Source of the DNA: an uncultured bacterium
GTDB lineage: Bacteria; Cyanobacteriota; Vampirovibrionia; Gastranaerophilales; Gastranaerophilaceae
Reading direction: 5' to 3'
Length of the DNA: 28,194 nt
Assembly (NCBI GenBank): GCA_902803265.1
Contig: CADCPD010000086.1
Coordinates: forward strand, 1 to 28,194
In this document: positions 14,936 through 23,678 of the stretch, piece by piece
Layout of the letters: each line of letters starts with the position of its first letter
Numbering within the stretch: position 1 is the first letter of the stretch
Notes under the pieces: model-generated
What the model was told of the DNA's origin: nothing
What the model saw: the letters and a program-made list of their open reading frames with translations, nothing else
Database searches by the model: none
Program-made: the position numbers and the translations under genes

Positions 14936-15877
14936 ATGAAAAAATTAATAAGTATAGTTTCAAGTTGTTATAATGAAGAAGATAGTATTTTTGAGCTTTA
15001 TGAACGAGTAAAAGCTCAAATGGAATTATTAAGCGAAAAATATGACTATGAACAAATATTTGTTGACAATTCTTCAACCGATAATACTGTAAACAGATTA
15101 AGAGAACTTGCTCAAAAAGATAAACGAATAAAAGTTATTTTAAACTCTAGAAATTTTGGTCATATTCGTTCACCATTTTGGGCAATAATAAACGGAACAG
15201 GAGATGCCGTAATATATATAGCTTCAGACCTTCAAGACCCACCTGAACTTATACCTCAATTTATTGAAAAGTGGGAACAAGGTTACAAATATGCTTTTGG
15301 ACAAAAAAATAAAACAGAAGAAAATATTGTTATAAATTTTTTTAGAAATCTGTTTTATATACTTATAAACAAAATAGCAGATGACAATACAGAATTACTA
15401 AAAAATTGTACAGGTTTTGGTCTGTATGACAAATCAATAATTGATATCTTAAAATCAATAGACGACACATATCCTTACACAAGAGGCTTAATAAGAGATA
15501 TCGGATTTGATGTCGCATTAATACCATTTACACAGCCGACAAGAAAATATGGAAAGACAAAGAATAACTTTTATACATTATATGACAATGCAATGATAGG
15601 AATAGTTAAGCATTCGAAAGTGCCCCTAAGAATAATGACATTCTTAGGTTTCATTCTTTCTGTATTTAGTATGCTTGTTGCATCAATATATTTTGTTTAC
15701 AAATTAATTCATTGGGATACATTTAATGCAGGTATGGCACCAATAGTAATCGGCTTATTTTTCTTTACATCTGTCCAACTATTTTTCTTAGGAATTTTAG
15801 GAGAATATATTGGAGCTATTTACACAAGAATTGATAAAAAGCCAATTGTTGTTGAAAAAGAACGAATAAACTTTTAA
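14936..15877 (+). CDS. GtrB/DPM1-type polyprenyl-phosphate glycosyltransferase (GT2)
   Basis: A 313-aa family 2 glycosyltransferase. The N-terminal SIVSSCYNEEDSI, FVDNSSTDNT, and the ASDLQDPP metal/nucleotide-sugar block are typical. Two C-terminal membrane helices (about 232-260 and 268-296) match the GtrB/YfdH layout, which moves a sugar from a nucleotide sugar to undecaprenyl phosphate on the cytosolic face. The product would be used by a membrane GT-C enzyme or flippase for surface glycan decoration. The convergent polytopic protein next door (15874-17310) is a possible partner, though on the other strand. The stop codons overlap by four bases. The ATG has no Shine-Dalgarno and fits a leaderless promoter. 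Confidence 0.87.
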   Translation: MKKLISIVSSCYNEEDSIFELYERVKAQMELLSEKYDYEQIFVDNSSTDNTVNRLRELAQKDKRIKVILNSRNFGHIRSPFWAIINGTGDAVIYIASDLQDPPELIPQFIEKWEQGYKYAFGQKNKTEENIVINFFRNLFYILINKIADDNTELLKNCTGFGLYDKSIIDILKSIDDTYPYTRGLIRDIGFDVALIPFTQPTRKYGKTKNNFYTLYDNAMIGIVKHSKVPLRIMTFLGFILSVFSMLVASIYFVYKLIHWDTFNAGMAPIVIGLFFFTSVQLFFLGILGEYIGAIYTRIDKKPIVVEKERINF

Positions 15878-17310
15878 TTATTATTTTTACCAAAATATTT
15901 TAAAAACTTGTTATTGTTAATATATCCAAAAAAGTTATCACCTTCAAGTTTTGGAGTTACTTTAGTATATCCTTGTTTTGTACAATAAACTGTCCTATAT
16001 ATTTCATGTAATGGTGTCATTGCACCTGTTAAAAAAAATATAATTAGTAAATACTCTGCCGTTTTCCACATCTTTACAGAAGTATCATCAAAATATTTTA
16101 AAATAAAAAAGTACAATATTACAAAAAGAGGAATCGACGCTCTCATACAAAAATCACATGATTCACCGATTATAACAAACGGATAAAACAAAAATCCAAA
16201 CGTCATAATATAGAACAAAATATTAGTTTTATACTTTTTAAATAAAAACATTAAATACAAACCAACTTCAAATAAGATAAACAGAATATAGCATAAAAGA
16301 TGAACTTTAGATGATGGATACATCATATAAGACTTTTCACTTGAAATATTATTTGACAAATACAAATATGAAATCATCATAATTGATAATCCACCAATTA
16401 AATTTTGAAATGTAATAGTGGAAAAAATAATAGATTTAACTTGTTTAAAGTTAAATATTTTTTCAGTTTTGTTATAGCCATTTTTTATTATTAAGTAAAA
16501 AATTATTGGAAGAACTCCAATCGCCGGTAAAGTTGCGTGTAAAAACATACAAGAATATATAAAAAGAATATTTTTATTACTCTTTTCGTTTAAAAGTAAC
16601 ATTGTTATAACCCAGGCAGGAATAGCTTGATTAAAAACCCAATATAACAGAGTAGTATTAGATGAATATTGGTAAAAAATAGACCAATTTTCCAAATGTC
16701 GAAAAAAATACGGAAAAGAAAAATATAATAAATCCTCAGAATTTATAAAAAAGTTACCTATAGCATCTAATCCGCTGAAAAATATGAATAATATTATAGG
16801 AAATATAGTTTTTCTTTTTAAAACTGATAAAACGTAATAAAAAAATAAAAACACACCTAAACTGGCCCAAAAAATTTGAAAATAATAGCCAATTTGAATA
16901 TTGTTAAAAATTTTACCAATAACGGCAGAAGGCAACCAAAATCCAATATAATATGTCATTATAATTGATTGTTTCTGCTCAATAACAGGCCAGGGCTGTT
17001 TAACTAAAATTTCAAAAATAGCATTTCTTTGATAATGATCTGTATTTTGAAACACTAAGGCACCTATGCCTGAAGAATAAACCCATATCAAAACAATCAA
17101 TAATGTAACTAACAGTAAAAATATTTGTTTTTTATTCTCAGGAACCCATATTTTAGGTGCGTTTTTTATTGCATAATATAAACTTACTAAAATTATAACA
17201 GTGCCTAAAACAGCGGTATAAATATTACACCAGCCGATAAAAAATATAATAATCGGGATAATTATATATAAATATCCTAATATTACAGGTATTTTAGAAT
17301 TTTTTTGCAA
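15874..17310 (-). CDS. Polytopic membrane protein, possible GT-C glycosyltransferase
   Basis: A 478-aa protein with about 10-12 hydrophobic segments and a very AT-rich coding sequence. It starts with TTG behind a GGAG site (17318-17322). The first loop contains an acidic/polar block (FQNTDHYQRN, then PWPVIEQ) in the place where GT-C enzymes carry their acidic catalytic residue. A conserved-looking QYSSNTTLLYWVFNQAIP segment is near the middle. I recall similar uncharacterised proteins in gut bacteria but no assigned function. Together with the adjacent GtrB-like enzyme, a role in transferring lipid-linked sugars is plausible. It could also be an unrelated transporter or polymerase. Confidence 0.65.
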   Translation of the reverse strand: MQKNSKIPVILGYLYIIIPIIIFFIGWCNIYTAVLGTVIILVSLYYAIKNAPKIWVPENKKQIFLLLVTLLIVLIWVYSSGIGALVFQNTDHYQRNAIFEILVKQPWPVIEQKQSIIMTYYIGFWLPSAVIGKIFNNIQIGYYFQIFWASLGVFLFFYYVLSVLKRKTIFPIILFIFFSGLDAIGNFFINSEDLLYFSFPYFFRHLENWSIFYQYSSNTTLLYWVFNQAIPAWVITMLLLNEKSNKNILFIYSCMFLHATLPAIGVLPIIFYLIIKNGYNKTEKIFNFKQVKSIIFSTITFQNLIGGLSIMMISYLYLSNNISSEKSYMMYPSSKVHLLCYILFILFEVGLYLMFLFKKYKTNILFYIMTFGFLFYPFVIIGESCDFCMRASIPLFVILYFFILKYFDDTSVKMWKTAEYLLIIFFLTGAMTPLHEIYRTVYCTKQGYTKVTPKLEGDNFFGYINNNKFLKYFGKNNN

Positions 17311-17417
17311 AGAGTTTTCTCCAAGTATTTATTACTAATTCTATAATAAAAATTCAGATTGTTAAATTTTAGTTAAAAAAATAAAAAAAATCAGAAAACG
17401 GATACATAATAATAATG

Positions 17418-17447
17418 TTGAAGTTAGGAAAAGCTGATTGCTTATAG
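17418..17447 (+). promoter_or_regulatory. Tentative sigma-70 promoter of the small heat-shock gene
   Basis: TTGAAG (17418-17423), 18 bases, TTATAG (17442-17447), roughly 65 nt before the ATG. I see no CIRCE element (TTAGCACTC-N9-GAGTGCTAA). Confidence 0.3.
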
Positions 17448-17513
17448 CGACTTAGATTATTTTATATTTTAAAGCCTTTTGATAAACAACCTGCTTTATG
17501 AAAGGAGAAAGTT

Positions 17514-17969
17514 ATGAAATTTTTAATTCAAAAAACACCGGACAAATTTTTAAAATCAGTAAATGATGAAATCAATTCAATTTTAGCAAGACACATTGAC
17601 GGTTTATACCCTGATTACATGTATCCAGAAAAAGATGAAACTTTATCTATTCCTGTTGAATTAGTAGAACAAGAAAAGAATTACATAGTTCTTGCAGAAG
17701 TTCCGGGAGTAAAAAAAGAAGACTTAAACATTGATGTTGATAAATCATCTTTAACAATAAGTGCAAAAAAAGAACAAAAAACCTCTGAAAAAGATGATTA
17801 TTACAGAAGAACAGAATTTAGCTACGGCGAATTTTCAAGAAGTATATGTTTCCCTGAAGAAGTAAACACAAATGAAATAGAAGCAAAACTTGAAAACGGC
17901 GTATTGAAAATTGAATTAGCAAAAAAAGAACCTGAAAAAAATGACAAAAAGAAAATTACTATAAAATAA
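17514..17969 (+). CDS. Hsp20 / alpha-crystallin small heat-shock protein
   Basis: A 151-aa holdase chaperone. The alpha-crystallin domain spans about residues 42-138, with AEVPGV at 61-66, the FSYGEFSRSICFPEEV strand and the diagnostic GVLKIEL at 129-135. The C-terminus has an I-T-I (148-150) resembling the IxI motif used for oligomer assembly. ATG 17514 follows AAAGGAGAAAG, a strong Shine-Dalgarno. It stands alone with its own terminator at 17994-18025. The family call is secure. Confidence 0.93.
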   Translation: MKFLIQKTPDKFLKSVNDEINSILARHIDGLYPDYMYPEKDETLSIPVELVEQEKNYIVLAEVPGVKKEDLNIDVDKSSLTISAKKEQKTSEKDDYYRRTEFSYGEFSRSICFPEEVNTNEIEAKLENGVLKIELAKKEPEKNDKKKITIK

Positions 17970-17993
17970 TGAATGGGGTAACAAGTGATTTCT

Positions 17994-18025
17994 GAAGCGG
18001 TGTCAATGACACCGCTTCTTTTTTT
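17994..18025 (+). terminator. Rho-independent terminator after hsp20
   Basis: GAAGCGGTGTC (17994-18004) pairs perfectly with GACACCGCTTC (18008-18018) over a 3-nt loop, followed by seven T residues. Confidence 0.85.
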
Positions 18026-18109
18026 GTTAAGAATACTAAAAAACATGGCAATTTTTTCGTAAAAAAAACGTTATATATCATGTAGTGTCAGTATAGGTAA
18101 GGTTATTTT

Positions 18110-19000
18110 ATGAATATTTATGGTTTAAGACTTCCTTCTTCAGGATTGTTAAACTTAAATAAACCAAACATGAAATCGAACCATTTTGAACAAAATGCTC
18201 CGATTACTAATCCTGTTGCCACAGAAAACAAATCCGAAAATACTAATAATAATTCTATTTTAAAAAACATATTAATAAATTCCATAGCTCCGACAGGTAT
18301 GGGCGGTTTGGGTACTGAAGCCTGGAATAGCTTTTCAAATACGATAAAAGCATATATTGGTGATGAATGGAAATACATGTCATCTAAACAGTATAAAAAT
18401 GATTCAAAAGAAGAAGACTGTATTAATGATAAAGCTTTAAGTAATATAACTGCAAAAATATGTGATGATATTTATAAAAAAGAACAGTCAGAAATAGACG
18501 GCTGGAAACCGATTAACACAATTGATAATAAAGAAACAGGTTTTAGGGCAGCAGCCTATAAAAAAGACGGAAAAGTTATTATAGCTTATTGCGGAACAAA
18601 CGATAAAAAAGACGTTTCAAATGACACTCAAATGGCAAAGGGTGAAATTCCTGAACAATTTAAAGAAGCTGACGAATATTTTCAACAAATAGCAAAAGAA
18701 AATGAAGGATGTCCAATTCTTGTAACGGGACACTCTTTAGGAGGTTCTTTAGCCGAATTAGTTGCAAGTAAAAATGAATCAACTGCAGCTGTAACGTTTA
18801 ATGCTTTTGGTGTTGATAAAATAGTTAATTCAGATAAAGCAAAAGAATTAAGTTTAAAAGATAATCAAAATTCTTATAACTACATAATCGACGGAGACCC
18901 TGTTTCAACATCTTCAAAACACGTTGGCGAAACTACATTGTTAAAAACCGATAAAACTAACACTCACTCTATTGCAAATTACTTAAATATGTGGGCATAA
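18110..19000 (+). CDS. Class-3-lipase-like alpha/beta hydrolase (GHSLGG)
   Basis: A 296-aa protein. Residues 1-60 are polar, Asn/Ser/Thr-rich and probably disordered, with no Sec signal. Residues 120-296 form a lipase class 3/DUF2974-like hydrolase: FRAAAYKKDGKVIIAYCGTND, VTGHSLGGSLAELVA with Ser209 as nucleophile, IDGDPVS (Asp263) and THSIANYL (His286), giving a plausible Ser-Asp-His triad. It would cleave an ester, perhaps of a lipid. A weak sigma-28-like arrangement (TAAA at 18037, 15 bases, TTCGTAAA) lies upstream but matches only four of eight bases. The unstructured N-terminus would suit type III or other non-Sec export, which is inference. A redox-protein gene follows after 26 nt. Confidence 0.75.
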   Translation: MNIYGLRLPSSGLLNLNKPNMKSNHFEQNAPITNPVATENKSENTNNNSILKNILINSIAPTGMGGLGTEAWNSFSNTIKAYIGDEWKYMSSKQYKNDSKEEDCINDKALSNITAKICDDIYKKEQSEIDGWKPINTIDNKETGFRAAAYKKDGKVIIAYCGTNDKKDVSNDTQMAKGEIPEQFKEADEYFQQIAKENEGCPILVTGHSLGGSLAELVASKNESTAAVTFNAFGVDKIVNSDKAKELSLKDNQNSYNYIIDGDPVSTSSKHVGETTLLKTDKTNTHSIANYLNMWA

Positions 19001-19026
19001 TAAGTTTGTAAAACTTGGAGTAAATT

Positions 19027-19470
19027 ATGTCAGAAAAAGTTGAAAAAGCTTCTGAATTATTTTTAGAAGGTTATAATTGTGCACAATCAGTATTTTGCGC
19101 ATTTTGTGAAGATTACGGAATTCCTTTTGAACAAGGATTAAAAATGACCTCCTCAATGGGCGGAGGAATGGGAAAATTAAGAGAAGTCTGCGGAGCAGTT
19201 TCATCAATGTTTCTTATTTGCGGATTAAAATACGGATACACTTCTCCAACAGATGACGAAACAAAGGCTCAACACTATAAACACATACAGGATTTGGCGA
19301 AGATTTTTAAAAATGAATACGGAACAATTATTTGCAGAGACTTACTAAATATGGATTCAGACGGTCATATTCCGCAAACAAGAAATGCAGAATATTACAA
19401 AGAAAGACCATGCCTGAAATTTGTGGAAAAAGCAGCAGAAATTATTAAAAACATGGAAAAATATATCTAA
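19027..19470 (+). CDS. C_GCAxxG_C_C family (putative redox) protein
   Basis: A 147-aa protein with the family signature: GYNCAQSVFCAF (Cys18), SSMGGGMG, VCGAVSSMFLICG (Cys55, Cys65), IICRDLL (Cys103) and RPCLKF (Cys129). These cysteines are the conserved ones of the family (Pfam C_GCAxxG_C_C), usually thought to bind a metal or act in redox reactions, but without an established function. It has a GGAG Shine-Dalgarno. Its stop overlaps the stop of the convergent HExxH gene by four bases, with no terminator between them. Confidence 0.88.
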   Translation: MSEKVEKASELFLEGYNCAQSVFCAFCEDYGIPFEQGLKMTSSMGGGMGKLREVCGAVSSMFLICGLKYGYTSPTDDETKAQHYKHIQDLAKIFKNEYGTIICRDLLNMDSDGHIPQTRNAEYYKERPCLKFVEKAAEIIKNMEKYI

Positions 19471-21143
19471 GTTCCGTAAAACTCTATGGCAAAGATATCG
19501 TTTTTATATTCCATTGCATTCTGTATTGCAGCAATAGTTTCAGGGAAATGCTGTTGTAAATAATGAGTTCGTGAAGATAATTCCTTTACACTGCTGTCTG
19601 TATAAGTATTTGCAAGGGCATTAGTTTCTGCAACGATTTCTGATAATCCGCCCCATTGTCCCTGATAATGACCTCTGGCTTGAATAAAATAGTCTATATG
19701 ATCTCTTTGAGCAGGTGGAAAGTTTTTATTAAAAGCTTTTCTTTCTTTTAAATAAACTTCTCTTATATTTTTATTTCCCACATAAAATTCATTATCTTCA
19801 TCCGGAGTATCTTTTCTTTTTACGGCAGAATCTTTTGCATGTCCAAGTTCATGTAAAAAGACAAACAAATTATCCGCCGTTGAAATACTCTTTTTGTCAG
19901 GTTCATAATAACTGTATAAATTCTTTTCATGAGGATTTGATTTAATCTTATTCAACGAGTCTACAACATCAAATAATTCATCGCCCGAAAGCTTTTTCAA
20001 CATTCCGACAACTTCCTGCTGATGTTTTCCTTTTATCATTTTATCAAATTTTATTGAAGTTTCGGTATTGTGATGAAGATTTTTTATTTTTAATTCTTTG
20101 TCACTTTTTTCAATTTCATATTTCATTCCGTTTTTAGAAGAAACAAAATGATTTTCATCTATAACTTCAAAAGTTTGTGATTGTTTTAAAAGAACTTTTC
20201 CGTCTGATTTTGTAATTTTATAATCAATAATTCTGTTTCCGTTCGGATCATCTTCGTACAAAAATTCTGTTCTTGTTCCGTTTGAAGATTCCATATCTTT
20301 TTTTATTGTTTTAATACCTGTTTTTTCGTCAACAGATGCTTTAACAACATCTTTAAATTCACCATTCGGATATTCGTATTTAAGATTAAAAATACCTTCT
20401 ATCGGAGATTCAGACAGAATATCTTTTCTTGTTACATTGCCATTTTTATCTTTATGAGTAATAACTTCTTTATATACAGCTGTTCCGAGAGTTTCTTTGT
20501 CATGATAACTTGATTTAACAGACTCCGTATTGTTTCTGAAATCTTTTGATGTTATAACTTCAACATATTGGCGTCTTTCCGTATCAATATTTGAAGATTT
20601 TTCAGTTTCACCGATTACTTCAAATTTTTCTGTACTGAATGATAACATCTTTGCATTTCCGACAGTCGGATTTTTAGGCTCAATTTTTATACTATATTCA
20701 GTATCAGGTTCATATTTGCTTCTTTCAAATCTTGTTACTTTGTAATTTTTGTCTAATGTATCAAGTGATTTTGAAAGTTTATCTGTAAATTCGGAATCAT
20801 TTATATCTTTACCCATAAGATAAATTTCAGACATAGAATCCATATTAAAATCAGATTTCACACCGACTTTTTTTATGGTATCAAAATCAATAGCTTTTTT
20901 TGAATAAAGTGAAGCAAATGCTTTTTTATCTTTTTCGCTATATTTGTTATTCCATTCGGTATTATTCAAATTATCAAATTCTTTGCATGCATCAGCCGTT
21001 GAAAGTCTTTTGTTAACACTTTCAACAGCTTTTGTTTTTACAAATGAATCCTTTATCGGTTCATTCAAAAGATATGCATTTGTTTTATTTGAATTGTTTT
21101 GAGTTTTATCGGTTTTCCCGATAACAATTTTTCCTATTTGCAA
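19467..21143 (-). CDS. HExxH putative metalloprotease, tandem copy 2
   Basis: A 558-aa paralogue of the upstream 563-aa protein. Layout: polar N-terminus beginning MQIGKIVIGK with no signal peptide; helical region to about 200; beta-rich middle with KDMESSNGTRTEFLYEDD and a FEVIDENHF strand; and a C-terminal zincin-like domain with FLHELGHAKD (HELGH at 431-435) followed by GGLSEIVAETNALANTY, whose Glu residues are candidates for the third zinc ligand. The TTG start follows AAGGAC. The gene begins 30 nt after copy 1 and is probably co-transcribed from the sigma-28-like promoter upstream of that gene. The catalytic motif is intact. The substrate is unknown; an exported effector or envelope-active protease is possible. 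Confidence 0.75.
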   Translation of the reverse strand: MQIGKIVIGKTDKTQNNSNKTNAYLLNEPIKDSFVKTKAVESVNKRLSTADACKEFDNLNNTEWNNKYSEKDKKAFASLYSKKAIDFDTIKKVGVKSDFNMDSMSEIYLMGKDINDSEFTDKLSKSLDTLDKNYKVTRFERSKYEPDTEYSIKIEPKNPTVGNAKMLSFSTEKFEVIGETEKSSNIDTERRQYVEVITSKDFRNNTESVKSSYHDKETLGTAVYKEVITHKDKNGNVTRKDILSESPIEGIFNLKYEYPNGEFKDVVKASVDEKTGIKTIKKDMESSNGTRTEFLYEDDPNGNRIIDYKITKSDGKVLLKQSQTFEVIDENHFVSSKNGMKYEIEKSDKELKIKNLHHNTETSIKFDKMIKGKHQQEVVGMLKKLSGDELFDVVDSLNKIKSNPHEKNLYSYYEPDKKSISTADNLFVFLHELGHAKDSAVKRKDTPDEDNEFYVGNKNIREVYLKERKAFNKNFPPAQRDHIDYFIQARGHYQGQWGGLSEIVAETNALANTYTDSSVKELSSRTHYLQQHFPETIAAIQNAMEYKNDIFAIEFYGT

Positions 21144-21173
21144 AGAATTTGTCCTTTATATTTAAAAATTAAA

Positions 21174-22865
21174 CTATGTTCCGTAATATTTAAGAGCTTC
21201 TATATCATCTTTATAATACATAGCCTCTTGTATAGCAGCAATTGTTTTAGGGAAGTGCTGCTGCAAATACTGAGAACGCGTTGATATACATTTTACATCA
21301 CCATTTGTATAAGAATTCGTTACAGCATTTGCTTCTGCTATTACTTCATTTAAGCCGCCAAATTCTCCTGCGTAATGTCCTTCTTTTTTAATAAAGTAAT
21401 CTATATGCTCTCTTTGAGCTTGCGGATATGCTTTATTAAATTCTTCACGTTCTTTTATATACGTTTTTTTAATTGTTGGATTTTGTGCATAAACCTTATT
21501 TGTACCTGTTTTTATATCTTTCATTCCAAAAACACGCTCTCCGTCTTTTGCATGACCTAATTCATGTAAAAATACAAATAAATTATCAGCCATATTTATT
21601 TCTTTTGTAAGTTTGTTATACGCAGAGTTCAAAATCTTGTCATGATCATTGCCCTTTATACCATTGCAACAATCAACAACTTCAAAGAGCTCTTCACCCG
21701 GAATTTTCTTTAAAAGACTAACTATCTCATCTTTATTTCCGCTAATCATATTATCAAATTCTATAGATGCTTCTTTTCCGCTGTGCATAATATCTTTTAC
21801 TTTTAAACTTTTTTCATCAACCTTTATATCATATTTATGACCATTTTTAGAAGAGATAAAATGATTATCATCAACAACTTCAAAGGTTTGAGAATTTTTC
21901 ATAATTAATTTACCGTCAGTTCCTGTAATCTTATAATCGATAATTCTGTTACCTTTCGGATCATCTTCATATAAAAATTCTGTTCTTGTTCCGTCAGGAG
22001 AGCGCATATCCTTTTTAATTGTTTTTATACCGGTTTTAGAATCAACAGTTGCTTTTACTACATCACGTGATTTTCCGTCAGGAAATTCATATCTTATATT
22101 ATGAACACCTTCAATATCAGATTCCGTCATAATATCTTTTCTCAACAATTTTCCGTTTTTGTTATAACGCTCTATGGTTTCTGATTTTATCCCATCAGGA
22201 TACCCTTCATTTGTAAGAATTTCTTCTTTTCGTGATTTTAAATTATTTCTGTAATCTTCTGATACTGTTACGTAAGTTATATTTTTTGAGCCAACTTTAG
22301 CATTACCTATATAAGAGTATGATTTGCCAATTATTTCGGGTTTGTCTTTTGAATAGTCAAAATGTGATTTTTCAGTACGACCTTTATTATAATATCTTAA
22401 ACTTAACTCTGAATCAGGTTCAAAAGAACTAATAGCAAAACCACTTGGTTTAACACCATCAGGAAGTTCTTTTGCACATTCTAAAATAGTATCAAGTAAC
22501 TTCCACTCTTTATCTTCATGTTGTTTCATTCTTGCACCAAGTTCTATAATAGAACCCATTTTAAACTCTGTTGTATCTGCAAGTTTCGTTACCATCTCAT
22601 AGTGAACAATACCATTTTTAGCATGCTCTTTGAAAAGATTAACCTCTTTTTCATCAAAACGTGCTTCTCCTCTATCATTTTTCATTTCGGAAATCTTTTT
22701 AGCAGCATCTTCTAAAGAAATATACCTTCTTAAAGGTTTTGAAGAAGTATCTGCAGATTTTTCAAATTTATCCGGTTTAATTCCTATATTAATCCAACTT
22801 CTTGTAGTAGCAGGCTTATCATCGGTCTTTTTAAAACCGCCAATGTTTATGTTTCCTATTTGCAC
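21174..22865 (-). CDS. HExxH putative metalloprotease, tandem copy 1
   Basis: A 563-aa protein starting with GTG behind a near-perfect AAGGAGGTG Shine-Dalgarno (22870-22878). The N-terminus reads MQIGNINIGGFKK, close to that of copy 2, and is polar without a Sec signal. The middle is beta-rich (RSPDGTRTEFLYEDDPKGNR). The C-terminal domain carries FLHELGHAKDGER (HELGH at 434-438) and GGLNEVIAEANAVTNSY (Glu507 and Glu511 as possible third ligands), then a helical tail ending KYYGT. The spacing suits a gluzincin-type zinc protease; general resemblance to lethal-factor-like proteases is only a guess. A sigma-28-like promoter upstream links it to the flagellar regulon. Copy 2 follows within 30 nt. 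Confidence 0.75.
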   Translation of the reverse strand: MQIGNINIGGFKKTDDKPATTRSWINIGIKPDKFEKSADTSSKPLRRYISLEDAAKKISEMKNDRGEARFDEKEVNLFKEHAKNGIVHYEMVTKLADTTEFKMGSIIELGARMKQHEDKEWKLLDTILECAKELPDGVKPSGFAISSFEPDSELSLRYYNKGRTEKSHFDYSKDKPEIIGKSYSYIGNAKVGSKNITYVTVSEDYRNNLKSRKEEILTNEGYPDGIKSETIERYNKNGKLLRKDIMTESDIEGVHNIRYEFPDGKSRDVVKATVDSKTGIKTIKKDMRSPDGTRTEFLYEDDPKGNRIIDYKITGTDGKLIMKNSQTFEVVDDNHFISSKNGHKYDIKVDEKSLKVKDIMHSGKEASIEFDNMISGNKDEIVSLLKKIPGEELFEVVDCCNGIKGNDHDKILNSAYNKLTKEINMADNLFVFLHELGHAKDGERVFGMKDIKTGTNKVYAQNPTIKKTYIKEREEFNKAYPQAQREHIDYFIKKEGHYAGEFGGLNEVIAEANAVTNSYTNGDVKCISTRSQYLQQHFPKTIAAIQEAMYYKDDIEALKYYGT

Positions 22866-22931
22866 AGAAACACCTCCTTATATGTTCTCTATTTTTACTC
22901 TCGTATATTTACATAGTTATACTCGTAGTAA

Positions 22932-22958
22932 AAATCGGATAAAAATAATGAAACTTTA
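22932..22958 (-). promoter_or_regulatory. Sigma-28-like promoter for the HExxH pair
   Basis: On the minus strand TAAAGTTT begins with TAAA at 22955-22958; exactly 15 bases after TAAA comes TCCGATTT (22932-22939), close to the FliA consensus TAAAGTTT-N11-GCCGATAA. The predicted leader to GTG 22865 is about 60 nt. Confidence 0.6.
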
Positions 22959-22994
22959 GTAAATCCAAAAATAATGTAACATTAGTTAATAAAT

Positions 22995-23624
22995 TTAAAC
23001 AGATAATAATGCCATAATTGCAAAATAATGCATTGCTGCGCCTGCTACAACGAATAAATGCCAAACACAATGCATAAAAGGTATTTTCTTTAACAAATAG
23101 AAAACACAGCCTAAAGAATAAAGTAAACCACCACCAACCAAATACCAAATAACTTCAGGTTGATTTAAAGCAATCAATCTTTGAAATAATAATACTGATA
23201 ACCAACCCATAACAAGATATAAGGCTGTATTTATATATTTAAATTTTACTGTAATACAAGAAAAAACTATACCCATAACAGATAAATACCAAGTCATTGC
23301 AAGCAAAGCAACCGAATTAGGAAAAGGTACAACCAATAACAAAATAGGAGTATAAGTTCCCGCAATAAGCATAAATATCGCTGAATGGTCTATTTTTCTA
23401 AAAACTTTTTTAGCTGTTTCATTTACCATCGCATGATAAAGTGTTGAAGATTGAAACAACAAAATTAACATTGCCCCAAAGATAGAAGTAGAAGCGGTTT
23501 CTACAGGATTTTTTGATGCAACGACAAGCATTACCAAACCATATATTGAAAGTAAAGTCGCAACAGCATGTGATGATGCGTTTAAAAATTCTTCCGCAGG
23601 GCTATATTTTATTTCTTCGGACAT
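22995..23624 (-). CDS. TrhA / hemolysin-III family (PAQR) membrane protein
   Basis: A 209-aa seven-helix membrane protein. Family landmarks are EEFLNASSHA near the N-terminus, the SSTLYHAMV motif, IDHSAIFMLIAGTYTP, and the final HCVWHLFVVAGAAMHYFAI. The Ser/His/Asp residues are the presumed metal-binding site shared with PAQR hydrolases. In Bacillus and E. coli relatives this protein has been linked to membrane energetics and fluidity; the old name hemolysin III does not prove haemolysis. Its promoter (TTGTAA-N16-TATAAT) lies inside the end of the ABC gene and the short leader has an AGAGG site. Confidence 0.9.
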   Translation of the reverse strand: MSEEIKYSPAEEFLNASSHAVATLLSIYGLVMLVVASKNPVETASTSIFGAMLILLFQSSTLYHAMVNETAKKVFRKIDHSAIFMLIAGTYTPILLLVVPFPNSVALLAMTWYLSVMGIVFSCITVKFKYINTALYLVMGWLSVLLFQRLIALNQPEVIWYLVGGGLLYSLGCVFYLLKKIPFMHCVWHLFVVAGAAMHYFAIMALLSV

Positions 23625-23650
23625 AATTACTTACCTCTTATTTTTTAATG

Positions 23651-23678
23651 ATTATATCAAGTAAAATTTTAGTTACAA
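23651..23678 (-). promoter_or_regulatory. Sigma-70-type promoter of the TrhA gene
   Basis: On the minus strand TTGTAA (23673-23678), 16 bases, TATAAT (23651-23656). The -35 lies within the last codons of the upstream ABC gene. Confidence 0.5.

Noticed and set aside
17311..17513. CIRCE or other heat-shock operator before the Hsp20 gene
   Set aside because: No TTAGCACTC-N9-GAGTGCTAA or similar inverted repeat is present.
22961..22994. Terminator after the TrhA gene (TAATGTAACATTA palindrome)
   Set aside because: The stem has about six A/T-rich pairs with a 1-nt loop and no T tract; too weak.
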